Shown piece by piece: positions 44,640 through 56,971 of a stretch of 64,000 nucleotides of DNA (its first letter is position 1; each line of letters starts with the position of its first letter). The stretch is taken from the NCBI GenBank assembly GCA_012931725.1, contig CM022948.1, positions 68,109,622 to 68,173,621 on the forward strand, in the 5' to 3' direction. The notes under the pieces were generated by a model. That model ran no database searches. It was not told the DNA's origin and saw only the letters and a list, made by a program, of their open reading frames with translations. The position numbers were made by a program, and so were the translations under genes. The DNA comes from Litsea cubeba. Taxonomy: Eukaryota; Streptophyta; Magnoliopsida; Laurales; Lauraceae.

Positions 44640-45763
44640 CAATATATGTATATATGCAACGAAATCGTAGATCTAATTCAGTCGGTCCCGATTGAAATAG
44701 GTTGGGATGGCGATGATTTGGGTTTAAACAGGGACCTGCCCTGCCCCGCCCCTATTAGGGCGGGTTTGGTAGTGATTTTCTTCATTTAGGGGAAATTTGA
44801 ATTTTATTGCTATAATCGCCTCGTTACATAAACTCATATCGTTCAAGTGGTGTTAGGCACATGTGGTTCCCATGAATTTATATATTTGATTTTTTTTAAC
44901 ATTTCATTTCGATCCAACTCCATTCCAAATGGAGCGGGTTTGGTATCATATACCAGTGACCTATCACGGGACAGGTCAAGTTTGAATGAGATAAACTTAA
45001 GAAGAGGTAGGTTTGGGTTTACCCTAATCAATACAAAGCCCGCCTTAAAAATAGAGCAACCCAATAACACATAAATATACATATAGGAAGATGATTTGGT
45101 GGGATAGACTAACCAAGGGGCGCTCACCAGTTCATATTAACATCTGGATTCATGACCCTCAAATTTAACTATTTTGGAAGGCAATATTTTTATAAAAACC
45201 CCAATAAAAATGTTAGTAATAGTGACCTACGCATGTTCATTCCTGATCATGAGCGGGGTCCTTTGTTTTCCTAAAATTTAAAGAAGTATTATTAGATATT
45301 GAAGTTCTAAGTCATGTATTTATTGCAGTCACATCATGGATCCAACTTAGTGGCCCCAATTGAAATAGGACAACCTCTCTCTCTCTCTCTCATATGTGGG
45401 GAGCGCTACACAGCGCCTGTGCATTTCTTAGGAGAAAACACCTCTCCTAGTTGGGCCCACTGGAATACATGATGATCATGGAGGTCCACTGGATGAAAAG
45501 ACCCATATGAGGCCTACCTATATGCAAAATCTTGAGCCCATAAGATCATCTGATCCATGACCCTAAGATTTAATGGTTTAGAGGTAATATTTTATCATAT
45601 CCAACGGTGAGGAAAACTTGGATGAGAGTCAAACTTGGACTTCTGACTATTCATAGGGCGTAGTGTGTGAAAATATTAGATTGACTCAACATGGTCCCCA
45701 TGACCAAAAATAAGAAGGGCAGAAAAGGGGCGTTTTTAAAGTGGGGCATTTTTGAGAATTTTC

Positions 45764-45835
45764 ATATATATATATATATATAAATATATGTGTGTTGTGT
45801 GTGTATGTATGTGTATGTACATATATATTACTGCA
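45764..45835. repeat. (TA)n/(TG)n microsatellite
   Basis: Alternating TA, then TG-rich units, then TA again. Confidence 0.8.
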
Positions 45836-46184
45836 CTGGATCAGTGTGCGCGCCTAAATGTTGGGCCCACATGTGACACCACCTAGGATTGGGACTAGAG
45901 TGATCGAAAGATCTCCCTCGACCCTTCATCTCTATAAAAATAAGCACATCCCTAACCCTTATCGTCTCCATTTGGACCCCACAAGTTTAACGGTGTACAA
46001 TCCGTTTGGATGATTGTGCAATCGATCGAACGGTGTATGATACATCGGATGGGTGCAAAGGTGGGCCTCATGTGATATTCAGGGTGGGTGTGTGTGTGGT
46101 CCATTCGGATGGACCATCAGGTGGGCCCCACCCCTGGTGCGCAAGATGCGCATCAGGCGCATCTGATAACCAGGGTATATATAG

Positions 46185-46560
46185 GAAAATATTAATGCGC
46201 ATTTATCCCCCACCATATTATGGTAAGGGACAACATAGTGGGGCTGAATTTATGATCCATTCGAACCATCCACACACATGGAACCCCCTAAATTATAAAG
46301 GATCAATTGAGTTTTCACTAATCTGAATAGATTGCGCCATTAGATGGAGGGTCAATTTTTTTCTTTATTATAAAGTCATTAAAGTTGTGGGTCACGAATG
46401 AAAGGGTCTTGGGATTGACCCCAAACTTGATATATCGGCCCACCCATGATGTCTCTTTTCATTCTCTCAAGTCCCATGATCGTTGGGGCTCTTGATGGGC
46501 CCTATTGAATTTATCCCTATCATATTGTGAGGGATGGATGCATATAAATCTAAATAAAGA
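46185..46560. mobile_element. MITE related to the element at 61834
   Basis: The left part AATGCGCATTTATCCCCCAC and the right part GTGAGGGATGGATGCATATA are inverted relatives of each other and of the ATGCATCTATCCCTCACCAT ends of the 61834 element. It is more diverged and its borders are approximate. Confidence 0.5.
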
Positions 46561-46736
46561 TGGCTTGTGAGGCAATTGCATGAACGAATAAATGGGTTGA
46601 TACACATGCCTGATTTTTCATGTGTAGCGGTATCACTTGGGCTCTCTTCACCGAATCATAGAAGTACATGGGCAGTTCTGAAAGTACCGTTTCTCAGGGA
46701 AGTAATTAAAGTCTCTTTAAAAATAGTAGTGCTACA

Positions 46737-46853
46737 TGGATAAACTTTTTGACCAGAATTTTGGACAACCCCTATGGTTTTTCTTGAATATTCAAGGGAT
46801 AATCAAAGGAAACCATAGGGTTTGTCCAAAATCCTGGCAAAAAAGTTTTTCCA
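46737..46853. repeat. Foldback (hairpin) element, 117 bp
   Basis: The left arm TGGATAAACTTTTTGACCAG, then AATTTTGGACAACCCCTATG, is matched in inverse by CATAGGGTTTGTCCAAAATC, then CTGGCAAAAAAGTTTTTCCA. Arms of about 45-50 bp are separated by a ~25-bp loop, so RNA from it would form a long, slightly imperfect hairpin. Confidence 0.8.
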
Positions 46854-46908
46854 TATAAACTTTTTGCTTTAAAAAACTCCCTAAAACGGTCATGAAATCC
46901 AGTATCGA

Positions 46909-46987
46909 GGTATCAGCGTGGCATGCTATGATAGGTGGGAGTCGACGCTGCACTATACTAATATGCAGCGTCGCTGCATTGGAGCCG
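46909..46987 (-). repeat. 79-bp repeat arm (right copy, inverted)
   Basis: Reverse complement of the block at 44561-44639 with about six differences, including the intact GCAGCGACGCTGC palindrome. The pair lies 2.3 kb apart. Confidence 0.8.
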
Positions 46988-46989
46988 AG

Positions 46990-47289
46990 CCCCCCATCAA
47001 TCAACATCTTTACTAATAGGATTAAAGACCCGACCGTTGGGTATTACAAATCCCAAAGTCCTAAGTCCTCTACCAAAAAGTTATAGGGGCTTCGGCCGGG
47101 GGTCCCTCAAAGCAACACTTTGTTGCAAACAGTCCACAAAAAAAGTCATACAACCAAAGGTCCCTCTCACACTTTTTAATACCTAAAATGTCTAATTTAC
47201 CCCTTCTTTGAATCATATTCCAAGATTGGTGGGATATGCCATTAATCATAGCCAACTACCATTTAATTGCCCACGATTAATGGAGTCCC
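46990..47289. other. Intergenic sequence
   Basis: No gene is seen. Confidence 0.4.
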
Positions 47290-48345
47290 ATTAATGAGAT
47301 TTTCAAATAAATTCTAAAAACACACAAATAAATTTCAAAATAACGCAAATAAATTTTAAAAAATAAAATAATTAAAAAATAGCACAATAAATTAAAAAAA
47401 GAAATAAATCTCAAAAGAGCGTTGATAAATTTAAAAAGATGCAAATAAGTTTCAAAAGATGCAAATAAATTTCAGAAACTGTAAATAAATTTCAAAAGAC
47501 TCAAAATAAATCTCAAAAGATCCAAAGAAAATTCAAAAAATGTAAATAAATTTTGAAAACACAAATAGATCTAAGAAAATACAAATAAATTTGCCAGAAA
47601 TACAGGAAATATTCATTCAAGAACTCAATTAAAAATTTTAAAATGGAGATAAATTTTTCAGAAACTCAACTATATTTTTCAAAAATTCAAATAAATAATT
47701 AAAATCGCAGATAAATTTAAAAAAAATGCAAATAAGTCTCAAAAGATCCAAATAAATTTCAAAATACTCAAATAAATCTCAAAAGATCCAAAGAAAATTC
47801 AAAAAATGCAAATAAATTTCAAAAGACGTAAATAAAATTCAAAAGACTTAAATGAAATTAAAAAATTCAAATAAATTTAAAGAAAATGAAAATACATTTG
47901 CCGAAACTAAGATAAACCAATTTTCCAAATTTTAAAAAAATTTGCCAAAAACTCAAGTATTTTTGTCAAAACTCAGTTAAATTTATTTAAAAAAATATAA
48001 ATAAGGTTTCAAAAGACACAAATAAAATTCAAAAACACAAATAGATCTAAGAAAATATAAATAAATTTGTCAAAAATACAGAAATATTCGTTCAAGAACT
48101 CAGAATAAAATTTTAAAATGGAGATAAATTTATTCAGAACTCAGATAAATTTGTTCTAGAACTCAGATAAATAGCCAAAAACTCAGATAGATTTGTCCAG
48201 AATTCAGATCAATTTGACAAAAATTCAACGAAATTTTGATAAAAACTTAGCTAAATTTGATAAAAACTTAGATAAACTTGACAAAAACCCAGTTAAATTT
48301 GACTGGGACTAAGAAAAATTTGACAAAAAAATCAGATAACTTCCC
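47290..48345. repeat. Degenerate AT-rich minisatellite, about 1.05 kb
   Basis: Units close to AAATAAATTTCAAAAGAC (17-22 bp) recur without interruption. They drift rightward into AACTCAGATAAATTTGNC-like forms. I estimate about 50 units. There is no coding frame. The order of unit variants suggests stepwise expansion and decay. Confidence 0.85.
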
Positions 48346-48615
48346 TTCTCAGTAAACCCGCCTTCAATGATCAGGTGGGCCCAGTGGACTCACACTCCAT
48401 GTCGACCAAAATTGTTCTATCTCCATAAATCACAAACTCTGTGACAGACACCTCCTTTGCATTGTGTCGATTGGATGAGGGCCCAAGAGGGGTCCACTCT
48501 ACCTGGGACCATCACCGAGCAGGTCGCCCCTAAGCCCACTTCAAGATGTGGGGTACTGATCAATCTGTTGCTGGTTCTCGGTTCTGGTTGCAGAACTCAA
48601 AACCAGAAGAAGAAA

Positions 48616-48965
48616 GCCTCCTCATCTTGAACGACGAACGCCTTGGAGGATCCATTGGAGGAAATCGAGTTCTTTTCACTCCTTCTCGATGCCGCCTGCC
48701 GCTGCGGCGGCCTCAGCGACGAGGCTGTTGAGCTTGCCCTCCTCCGCGCCCTGCTCTCCTTCGTTCGCTCCCCCTCTGTCTTCGTCTGCAGCGAGTCCCT
48801 AGTCCAGATCGTCAAGACCTGCTTCAATATCTACCTTGGTAGTCTTAGCAGCACCAACCAGATCTGCGCGAAGGCCATCTTGCGCAGATCCTGACCATTG
48901 TTTATGCCCGGGTGGATGCTGATTCGATCTGTGCCACTCATCATCATAGAACAGATGAACAGAGT
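48616..48965 (+). pseudogene. Fragment of a BIG-type ARF-GEF (N-terminal DCB region)
   Basis: The frame around 48643 reads MEDPLEEIEFFSLLLDAACR and continues through LSDEAVELALLRALLSFVRS, LVQIVKTCFNIYLGSLSSTN and QICAKAIL. It matches the dimerisation/cyclophilin-binding region of plant BIG family guanine-nucleotide exchange factors (BIG1-5), which activate ARF GTPases at the trans-Golgi network. At about 48885 the frame shifts by one: the continuation QILTIVYARVDADSI is in another frame. Upstream is a stop, and the Sec7 domain is absent. GC-rich codon use contrasts with the surrounding AT-rich DNA. It is a gene fragment or processed relic. Confidence 0.75.
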
Positions 48966-49560
48966 GTTCCCAGAGACGCACATCGGATCCGGATTTTCCT
49001 GGCCGGAGAAGGACCCCAGACTCGCTGCCAGATGCTGAAAAACCTGTCTTCTCCTTCTTCGATCAGTCTGCTGCAGCAGACCCGAACCTCTTTCTCCGTT
49101 TTGAATTACTGCAGGAAACTCGATCATCGTGGCCCCCTCAAGATCAGAACCTACTCTTTCCTAGAAGAAAGACGACGTGCAGAAATCAGCACAATCCAAC
49201 CCTAGTAAACCTAGGCTCGTTGCAAAAGAAGAGGGATAATATAAAATTTAAAATTTTGAATTTTAAAATTTGATGCCTAAAATGGTTGAAAGGGCAATTT
49301 TGTCTTGAAAAAAGAAAACGTGTGGGCTCAGGCACCTCTCGCTGAAAATATTCTAGCTGAGTGGACCATATGCCTTAATAAGTTTTTCCATGGACTGGAG
49401 GCTGGATACATTCACTTATAGGGACCTTTCGCTAATTTTGCCAAAATTATAAATAAATCAAATAATCACAAGAAAGTCAACTTTTTTTATTGAGAGGGTA
49501 CTGTCCGTACAACTCCCAAAAACATAGTACGATATCGCACAACCTTATTATAGTATATGA
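48966..49560. other. Unassigned sequence after the ARF-GEF fragment
   Basis: The frame 48912-49205 stays open but its sequence after the ARF-GEF block matches no family I know. From 49210 on the DNA is AT-rich and non-coding. Confidence 0.4.
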
Positions 49561-49790
49561 TGAAAATCTTGTTTTTGTGGTTTGATAAAATTCTTTTTGA
49601 CCTTTTGGTTAATTAAAAAGCATATGATTTTTTTGTCTTTTAGGGCATGTTGATTTTTGAATTTTTTTTAAATGAATAAGAGAAGTTAGATTTTATACTT
49701 TTTATATGACTCTAATCTTTTTTTATCTAGTGAAAGGAGCCTTTATTTCACTCCACCTTATTTAGTGAAGTGGCCAAATAAGCCATAAAA
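49560..49790. mobile_element. MITE, member 2 of a three-copy family
   Basis: GATAAAATTCTTTTTGACCT at the left and TTATTTAGTGAAGTGGCCAA followed by ATAAGCC at the right resemble the corresponding parts of the 61395 element. Diverged, with approximate borders. Confidence 0.4.
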
Positions 49791-50079
49791 TATCCTATAG
49801 GGCGATTCGTACAGTCCTAATATATCACACGGTTCAATGTGTACGACATTGCAAGATTCTAAAATATCACACTAGCATTTTTGTGAAAAATATTTAAACT
49901 TGGATGGAACTATATAGAATATAACTATTTAAAAATCTATACCGAATATAAAAAAAAGACTAATAAAATAGAGAGCTAGTCGTCTCGTCTCTCGTAAAGG
50001 CGCCTGAGAGAATGTCAAGGGTTTCATCCTAGGTTGTCGGTTTACGGCGGTTTTGTGCTTGTTCTGATCGGATTTTCTT

Positions 50080-51489
50080 ATGGATGATGATATGGCTGAG
50101 CGGCGGAAGGATATGTGTTTGTATGAGAGAGAGTTGTCTTCTGTTGACTTAGCAGAGGATATTCGTTCCTTTCCAGAAGAACGGGTTCAACGTTGTTTGG
50201 TGGGGAAGGTTCTGACTGCTAAGAGGATTAATCTTGATGCTCTCAAACTCTTTATTGGGCGTATATGGAAAGCTCGTACTTTGGTGTTAAAGGAGATCGA
50301 TGAGCGGTTGTATTTGTTTGAGTTTGGAATGGTTGGAAGGAAGGATAGGTTCTTGTCTATGGAACCCTGGACTTTTGAAAATAACCTTGTGGCTCTCCGG
50401 CCTTTCAAGGCAATGGAAACTGTTGTGGAGATGCAATTTGAGTGGGCTTCACTTTGGGTTTGGTGTCATAATTTGCTGTTAGGAGGGATGATTGCATTTG
50501 TGGGACGAAAACTGGGTGCACGATTGGGTGAGGTCCTATAGGTGGATACGGATGAGGATGGTCAGAGTTGGCATTCTTATTTATGTGTCAAAATTAGAAT
50601 GTTGATTGAACAACCACTTCTACGTGGTGTGATGGTTAATTTGGGTGGTGCGGAGAGCTTTGTGGAATTCAAGTATGAACGATTACCCTCATTTTCCTTC
50701 TCCTGTGGAAAAATGGGTCATTCTGATAAAGAATGCTTGGAGTTTTGTGATGGTGATCGAAGGGAGGACAGGAACAAGTTTCCTTATGACACTTGGATGC
50801 ATGCAGCGTGGGAGGGGGGGGGGGGTGGTGTCTGGGCCTCGTTCAGGTATACCTTTTGCACATAACAGGAATGAAGGTGAGTCTGATCATGTCCGGTCGA
50901 ATTCTCAAAATAAGGGCTCGCGGTCCGGTCGGCTTAGTGATTGGCATTCGCGGGATGAGGGTTCTCATCATGGAACTCATTCTACATCGTACAAGGGCAT
51001 GACTGATGATCAAGTGCAAGCTTCGATGCTGAAGGGCGCCAGTATGAATAAGGAAGCACAATTTGCATCGTCTGTGGAAGTGGTAACAGTTGCACCGGTA
51101 AATGATGTTAGTCTCAAGCAAAATGAGTTGAACGAGGTGTTTGTGCAACCTATAATAGACGTCAGTCTTAAGAAAACTAGGTGAATGCAGTTTCACAAGA
51201 GATCAATGTCCTTGTGGAGACACGGGTGACAACAGATGCACCGGTTGGTGGGCTGCAAGAACTTGCTGATACTACACAGATTGTTGTTCAGCAAATCACT
51301 GTAGCAAAAGGCAAGAGTTGGAAGCGTTTAGCCCGAGAGGTGGGCAATTCTGCTAATATTGACTCTCAAATGAAGGCGACAGATGTGTCAAAGAAGAGGG
51401 TGCTGGATGGGGAAGGAAGTTTGCAAGGAAAACATTCAAAACTGTGTGACAAAGAAAATACAGGATCGGCACCCCGCCGAACATTATGA
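50080..51489 (+). pseudogene. LINE ORF1 (DUF4283 / zinc-knuckle RNA-binding protein)
   Basis: MDDDMAERRKDMCLYERELS opens a DUF4283-type domain (CLVGKVLTAKRINLDALKLF, FLSMEPWTFENNLVALRPF). A TAG stop lies at 50539-50541. The frame continues into a CCHC-like knuckle, FSFSCGKMGHSDKEC, whose first Cys is replaced. At the G12 run (50814-50825) the frame shifts by one; it continues through DDQVQASMLKG and, past a TGA at 51182, ends KGKSWKRLAREVGN...RRTL, the usual C-terminus. It normally coats LINE RNA. It is not functional here. Confidence 0.8.
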
Positions 51490-54251
51490 AACTCTTATCT
51501 TGGAACTGTCGAGGATTGGGGAGTCCTCGCTCAGTTCGTATGCTAAATCATTTAATTCAGCAACTTCATCCCCAGATTGTGTTTCTCATGAAAACACGAG
51601 TGAGTGTGCAGAGGATGGAAAATATATCACGGAGATTGGGTTTTGTTGGGTGTTTGGCTATTGGTTGTGCTGGTGATGGTAATGAATGTGCGTTACCATG
51701 GCGTGGTTTGGTTTCATTTAGTCTGTTGTGTTATTCTCCATCTTTTATTGATGGACGTATTACTATATAGGGGTCTGCTAGTGAATGGAGGGTTACTGGC
51801 TTCTATGGAAATCCTGTCTAGCATAGGTGTCATGAGTCCTAGAGTAAGTTGAGGCACCTTAAAAATAGTTCCGATTTGCCATGGTTGGTTATTGGGGATT
51901 TTAATGAGATCACTCATGCTTCTGAGAAGGTTGGGGGTCGGCCTCGGTGTGATCGGGCTATGAGTGCTTTCCGAGATTGTCTGGCAGATTGTCAATTGAG
52001 AGATTTGTGTTACACTGGCAATCGCTATACTTGGTGCAATAATAGACGTGAGGGGCTTATTTATGAGAGACTTGATAGGGTGGTGGCTGATGTGGCGTGG
52101 TCAAATTTATTTCCTATAGCATCTGTACAGGTTTCGGTCTCTTATATATCTGATCATATGCCTCTTTTTGTTGATCTTGATCCCGGGGAAATGAGGAGGC
52201 CAGTTCAGAAGAGATTCCGATATAAGGAAATGTGGCTTCGACATGAGGGGATTGATGATGTGGTTCGTTAGGGGTGGGTACGAGGTGATGCAACAGTTTG
52301 TTTGCTGGATAAAATTCATCATGTCTCCAATTGTCTGCAGGTTTTTGACAAGGATGTATTTGGTGCAGTTAGGTCTCAGTTACGGCATAAGGCTTCATAG
52401 TCGGCCATTATCTGATGACTCAAAGGTGGAAATTGCTTTTTTGAACGAAAGTATTAATGAGTTGTTGAGAAGGGAGGAAGTGATGTGGCGTCAACGCTCG
52501 CGTGTTGACTGGTTGCAGCAAGGGGATCGTAATACAAAGTTTTTTCATCGTAAAGCAAGTCAGCGCAAACAAAAGAATCTGATTGTTGGTTTGGTGGATG
52601 ACTCGGGTCAGTGGGTGCAAGGTGATGACAATGTAGTGCCGCTGATAGTTACTTTCTATGAGGGCTTATTCAAGATTGACTCACCTCCGGTAGTGGGTGA
52701 TATTTTCTCACATCTTCATGGATTAGTTTCCCCTGCTGTTAATGTTAGATTAGTTGCCTTGCCATCGGAGGAAGAAGTAAAGACAACTTGATTTCAGATG
52801 AGCCGTTCTAAAACCCTGGGTCCTGATGGTATGCCGGCCCTTTTTTTTCCAATGGTATTGGGAGGTGGTGAAGCAGGACCTCCTCGGTTTGGTTCATGAA
52901 TTTTTCCGGACAGGTCGGATGCCTGAGGATGTTAATTCCACTCATATCTATTGGATCGCAAAGGTGCCCATCCCAAAGCGTGTGACTAAGTTTCGTCCTA
53001 TCAGCTTATGCAATGTGGCTTACAAGGTTTTATCGAAGGTTCTAGCTAACCGTTTAAAACCTCTTTTGCCACATCTTATATCGGCTTCTCAGAGTATTTT
53101 TGTTGGGGGGGGGGGGGGGGGGGGGGGGAGGTTGATCACTGATAATGTTCTTATAGCCTTTGAGGTGATGCATCATTTGAAGACTAAAGGTATAGAACAT
53201 GTCCCATATATGGCTTTTAAACTAGATATGACAAAGCCTTATGACCGGGTAGAATGGGGTTTTCTACGATTAGTAATGCTTAGCATGGGGTGTGACAGAT
53301 GGGTTCTGCTTATTATGGAGTGTCTTCAATAAGTCTCGTATTTGGTTCTTGTTAATGGCCCTGCAAGGGGATCTTGGCGGCCTGAACGGGGTTTACGACA
53401 AGTTGATCCACTTTAGCCTTATTTATTTATTCTATGTGCAGAAGATCTTTCCCGTATGTTGGACTCTGCGCTTCACAATCAGATTTTCCATGGGGTTCAG
53501 GTGGCTCGGGGTGTTCCTCTGATTTCACATCTTTTCTTTGTTGATGATGGCCTGTTATTCTGTCTGGCAAACAGTATGGAGTGTGGTGGTTTGTTGGAGG
53601 TTATTCATAGATATGAAGTGTTGTCTGGCCAGTTGGTGAACATTCAAAAATCAAATGTCTACTTTAATAGGCATGTCTAGGTGGCTACAGTGAACTTGAT
53701 TACTCATTTGTTGGGGGTGAATGTGGCAAAGCTTCATGATCTCTATTTGGGCCTTCCATCTTTGATTGGGAAAGGAAAGCGCGAAGTATTTGCATATATT
53801 CGCACGAGGGTGACAAAGCGTTTAAATGGGTGGAATGAACATCATCTTTCTAGAGAGGGGAAGGAAGTTTTGCTAAAATCAGTCATACAAGCAATACCTT
53901 CTTATGCTATGTCCTGTTTTAAGCTTCCTCGTTCTATTACTCAATGGATTATGAGACAGATGGCTGAGTTTTGATGGGGATCAAAGGAGGGTCGTAGGAA
54001 AACTCATTGGGCTTCTTGGTCTAAATTAGGCACTCCAAAATCTAATGGGGGCTTAGGATTTCGAGACTTGGAGTGTTTTGATGATGCAATGTTAGGAAAA
54101 ATATTTGGAGAATTTTGAAGAATCCAACATCCTTGGTGGCTCAGATTTTCAAAGTTAAATATTTCCCATCATGTCATGCGCTTGAGGCTAATCTGGGCAC
54201 AAATCCTTCTTTTACTTGGAGGAGTTTATGGCAATTGATTGGCTTGGTGAA

Positions 54252-54284
<33 letters not shown>

Positions 54285-55595
54285 GGAGGATTGGAAGTGG
54301 ATCAGGTGTTCATATGGGTGTTGATCCATGGCTACCTACATTCTTTTAAACTGATTTCACCATTATCTCTAGTTCAACGATTTAGGAGTGTGGGTTCCTT
54401 GATTGATGCTCAAACGAGGGAATGGAATGCAACCCAGGTAAGATCTATTTTCCTAGATTTTGAGGCTGAGATAATTTTGGCAATGCCATTGCAATATGAG
54501 GCCGTGGAGCACTCAATTATATGGCGTTGGGAGGATAGGGGGTGTTATACGGTGAAAATTGCTTATCATGTTGCTCGGCAATGGAAGAACCAAATGCAAG
54601 ATGTCTCTACTTCTTCAGGATCGGGTATGGCTTTCCCATGGATGAAATTATGAAGTCTTAATGTTCCAGTTAAGATTAGACATTTTGTATGGGCTGCTGT
54701 ATCCAATGCTTTGCCATTATCTTCCAATTTGTTTCGCCGACATGTGAGTGATATTGCAAATTGTCATTGTTGTGGTGCTCATTGGGAAGATGCTGATTAT
54801 GTCTTCCGTAGGTGCATGGTGGCTAATTCTTTATGGTCTATGCTGGAGCCTTCCACTGCATTTGTGTTGGGTAATGGTTTGACTTTTGTAGATTGGGTGG
54901 CTATGGTTCTACTGCATGGCTCTAATGATGTGCATATCATTTTTATTATTGTTCTTTGGGTGCTATGGTATAACCGAAATTCCGCTATTCATGGTGAGGC
55001 AATTCAGAGTTCGGCAAATTTGGTGCATGAAATTCATACCTCCTCTCGGGCCGTTCAGTCAAATATAGTGGGGAACTCTGCTACGGAAGTGAGTGTTTGG
55101 ACGTGGACTGCGCCAGTGGCTGGTATGATGAGGCTGAACGTTGACGCTACTGTCTTTGCTGCAGATGGTGCGGTTGGGGTGGGGGTTGTTCTGTGAAATG
55201 AGGATGGCGATCCGCTGTTTTGCTACTCGGAGAGAGTATGTGCACAAGTGGATCCGACGTATGCCGAACTTATTGCGGTGGTGAGAACCTTGCATTGTCT
55301 AGTCTCATCTGACTTTAAGGACTTTACGCTGGAGCTGGATTCTACAAATATTGTCCGTGCTTCATCTTCAGATGATTATTTAGAGTCAAGGTTGGGTCAT
55401 TTTGGTAGGGATGCTAGACTTCTTATGCCTCATCTTGGAGTGTCTCTTTGTTGTCATGTACCGCGCCAAGGGAACTCTGTGGCCCATTCTCTAGCGAATA
55501 GGGCTAGGATCTCTGGGGTTCGGTCTACTTGGTTGATAGAATGCCCACCGGATATTTCTTCTATTATTTGGAAAGAACACCATCGAGTAATGTAG
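51486..55595 (+). pseudogene. LINE ORF2 (endonuclease, reverse transcriptase, RNase H)
   Basis: It starts MKLLSWNCRGLGSPRSVRML, the APE-type endonuclease start, and overlaps the ORF1 stop by 4 bases. Endonuclease motifs GDFNEI and SDHMPLFVDL are present. The reverse transcriptase shows FRPISLCNVAYKVLSKVLAN, LITDNVLIAFEVMHHL and FVDDGLLF (usual FADD). A zf-RVT block (VKIRHFVWAAVSNALPLSSN) and RNase H (LNVDATVFAADGAVGVGVVL, YAELIAVVRTLHCL, NSVAHSLANRA) follow. At least eight stops or frameshifts interrupt it. G runs at 53105-53128 and 54252-54282 replace normal codons. It would make and insert cDNA at nicked DNA if intact. Confidence 0.88.
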
Positions 55596-55643
55596 TTCGT
55601 TTGTTTGGTTGAATAAAATTTGATTCTTCTAAGAAAAAAAAAA

Positions 55644-56940
55644 TATTTCCAATATATCTTCTGACCCCGTGGTACAATAAATTCTGAGCCACCCACCCAC
55701 CAACAATTTCTTTTGTTTTTTGAAAGGTACCCACGTACATTCGGGGAGATGTTTCTGTACAAAGTGAATGGCATTATTAGGGTGAGAAACATGCATGGTT
55801 GTGATTGGTGGAAGTGGTGAGAAACATGCATGGGTGAGAAACATGAATGGGTGTGATCCGGATCCGTTTAAAGTTGTGACTGCTCTCAGCCACCATTGTG
55901 TGATCACAGCTTTAAAGTTGTGACTGCTCATCTCCCACCACATAAGTTTCCAAGGGATACAGGCTGATTGGCCTGCAGAAACCTCTCTTCCACCAGACCA
56001 AATCATACTCTGTTGCTGTTCATGAAAGGGCACCACGTCACGTGGTTGCATCAGATGAGATGTGAATGGTCTCAGCTGAGTCCATAAGGGTACAAGGTAA
56101 AAATGTATCTGTATTTGGGTATTTGGCCTTTTTTAGGATTTAAATATTAGGGTGATGAATAGTTCTTATTTTATTTTCTTTTTATCATTTTTCCTTCTTC
56201 CGCTTTTCATTAAAAATGGCATTATTTAATGGTTAATTTTGTATTAGCATCTTGAGTTTTTTTTATACCACTTATAGAATGAATTCCTATGTATTTTATA
56301 CAATCAAACAAGCCATCAGAATTTGATCAAAATGCGTTTGTTTTCCATGCACTGATCCCGTTATATGATACTATGAATCAAAGTGAAACAAGGGTTCTGA
56401 AGGCCAGACTATATTAGTAACAAGGATGTCCTTTGTATTAAGAAGCATGAAATCTTGTGGGGATAAACACTAACTACAAGACATGAGACCATCCAAAAAC
56501 ATGCTTTAATAATCTCAAGCATTTCTCCAAAAAAAAAAACAATAAGTATTATCAATCAGAATTGAGAAAAATATGTGATTAACTAAGTGATTTATAGTGG
56601 ATCATTGGTAAATTTATTTTCTTTCGTAGGACAATGGCCCATATTTTGGTGGTAGGAACTGTTAAATTAGATGCACAATTTACTCTGTATGACTATTTGG
56701 ATTATTTCCCATTTCAATCGGAGTTATAATATATGTTAATCAAGTAGCTCAAGAGTTGAGTTTGAGCTAGGGCTTATTTAGCTTGACTAGTCTCAAGCTA
56801 ACTCATAAGCCGAGCTTGAGTTAGTGTTATTCGACTTGACTTAGCTTGATTAAACCCTTGGCTCGAGCTCAAGCTCAGCTCTTTAAGTCCACACACATGC
56901 TTACACATACAAGCCCAAGACTAATCCAAAGATTGGCTTA

Positions 56941-56971
<31 letters not shown>

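Larger units (their letters stand above)
44444..46180. other. Intergenic repeat-rich stretch
   Basis: It holds one arm of an inverted repeat pair (44561-44639), a TGGGCCC-rich patch, CT repeats at 45377 and the TA/TG microsatellite at 45764. No gene is seen. Near 44703, GGGATGGCGAT...GGGCGGGTTTGG resembles subterminal sequence of the TAGGGATGGCAA hAT MITEs. Confidence 0.45.
49975..55643 (+). mobile_element. Nearly full-length L1-type LINE, decayed
   Basis: A 5.7-kb unit with a short 5' UTR, ORF1 (50080-51489), ORF2 (51486-55595) and a 3' UTR ending in a 10-A tail at 55634-55643. Domain order is that of plant L1 elements: DUF4283/zinc-knuckle protein, then endonuclease, reverse transcriptase, zf-RVT and RNase H. 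It carries many stops and frameshifts and three poly-G runs. The 5' border and target duplication could not be fixed by eye. Confidence 0.88.
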
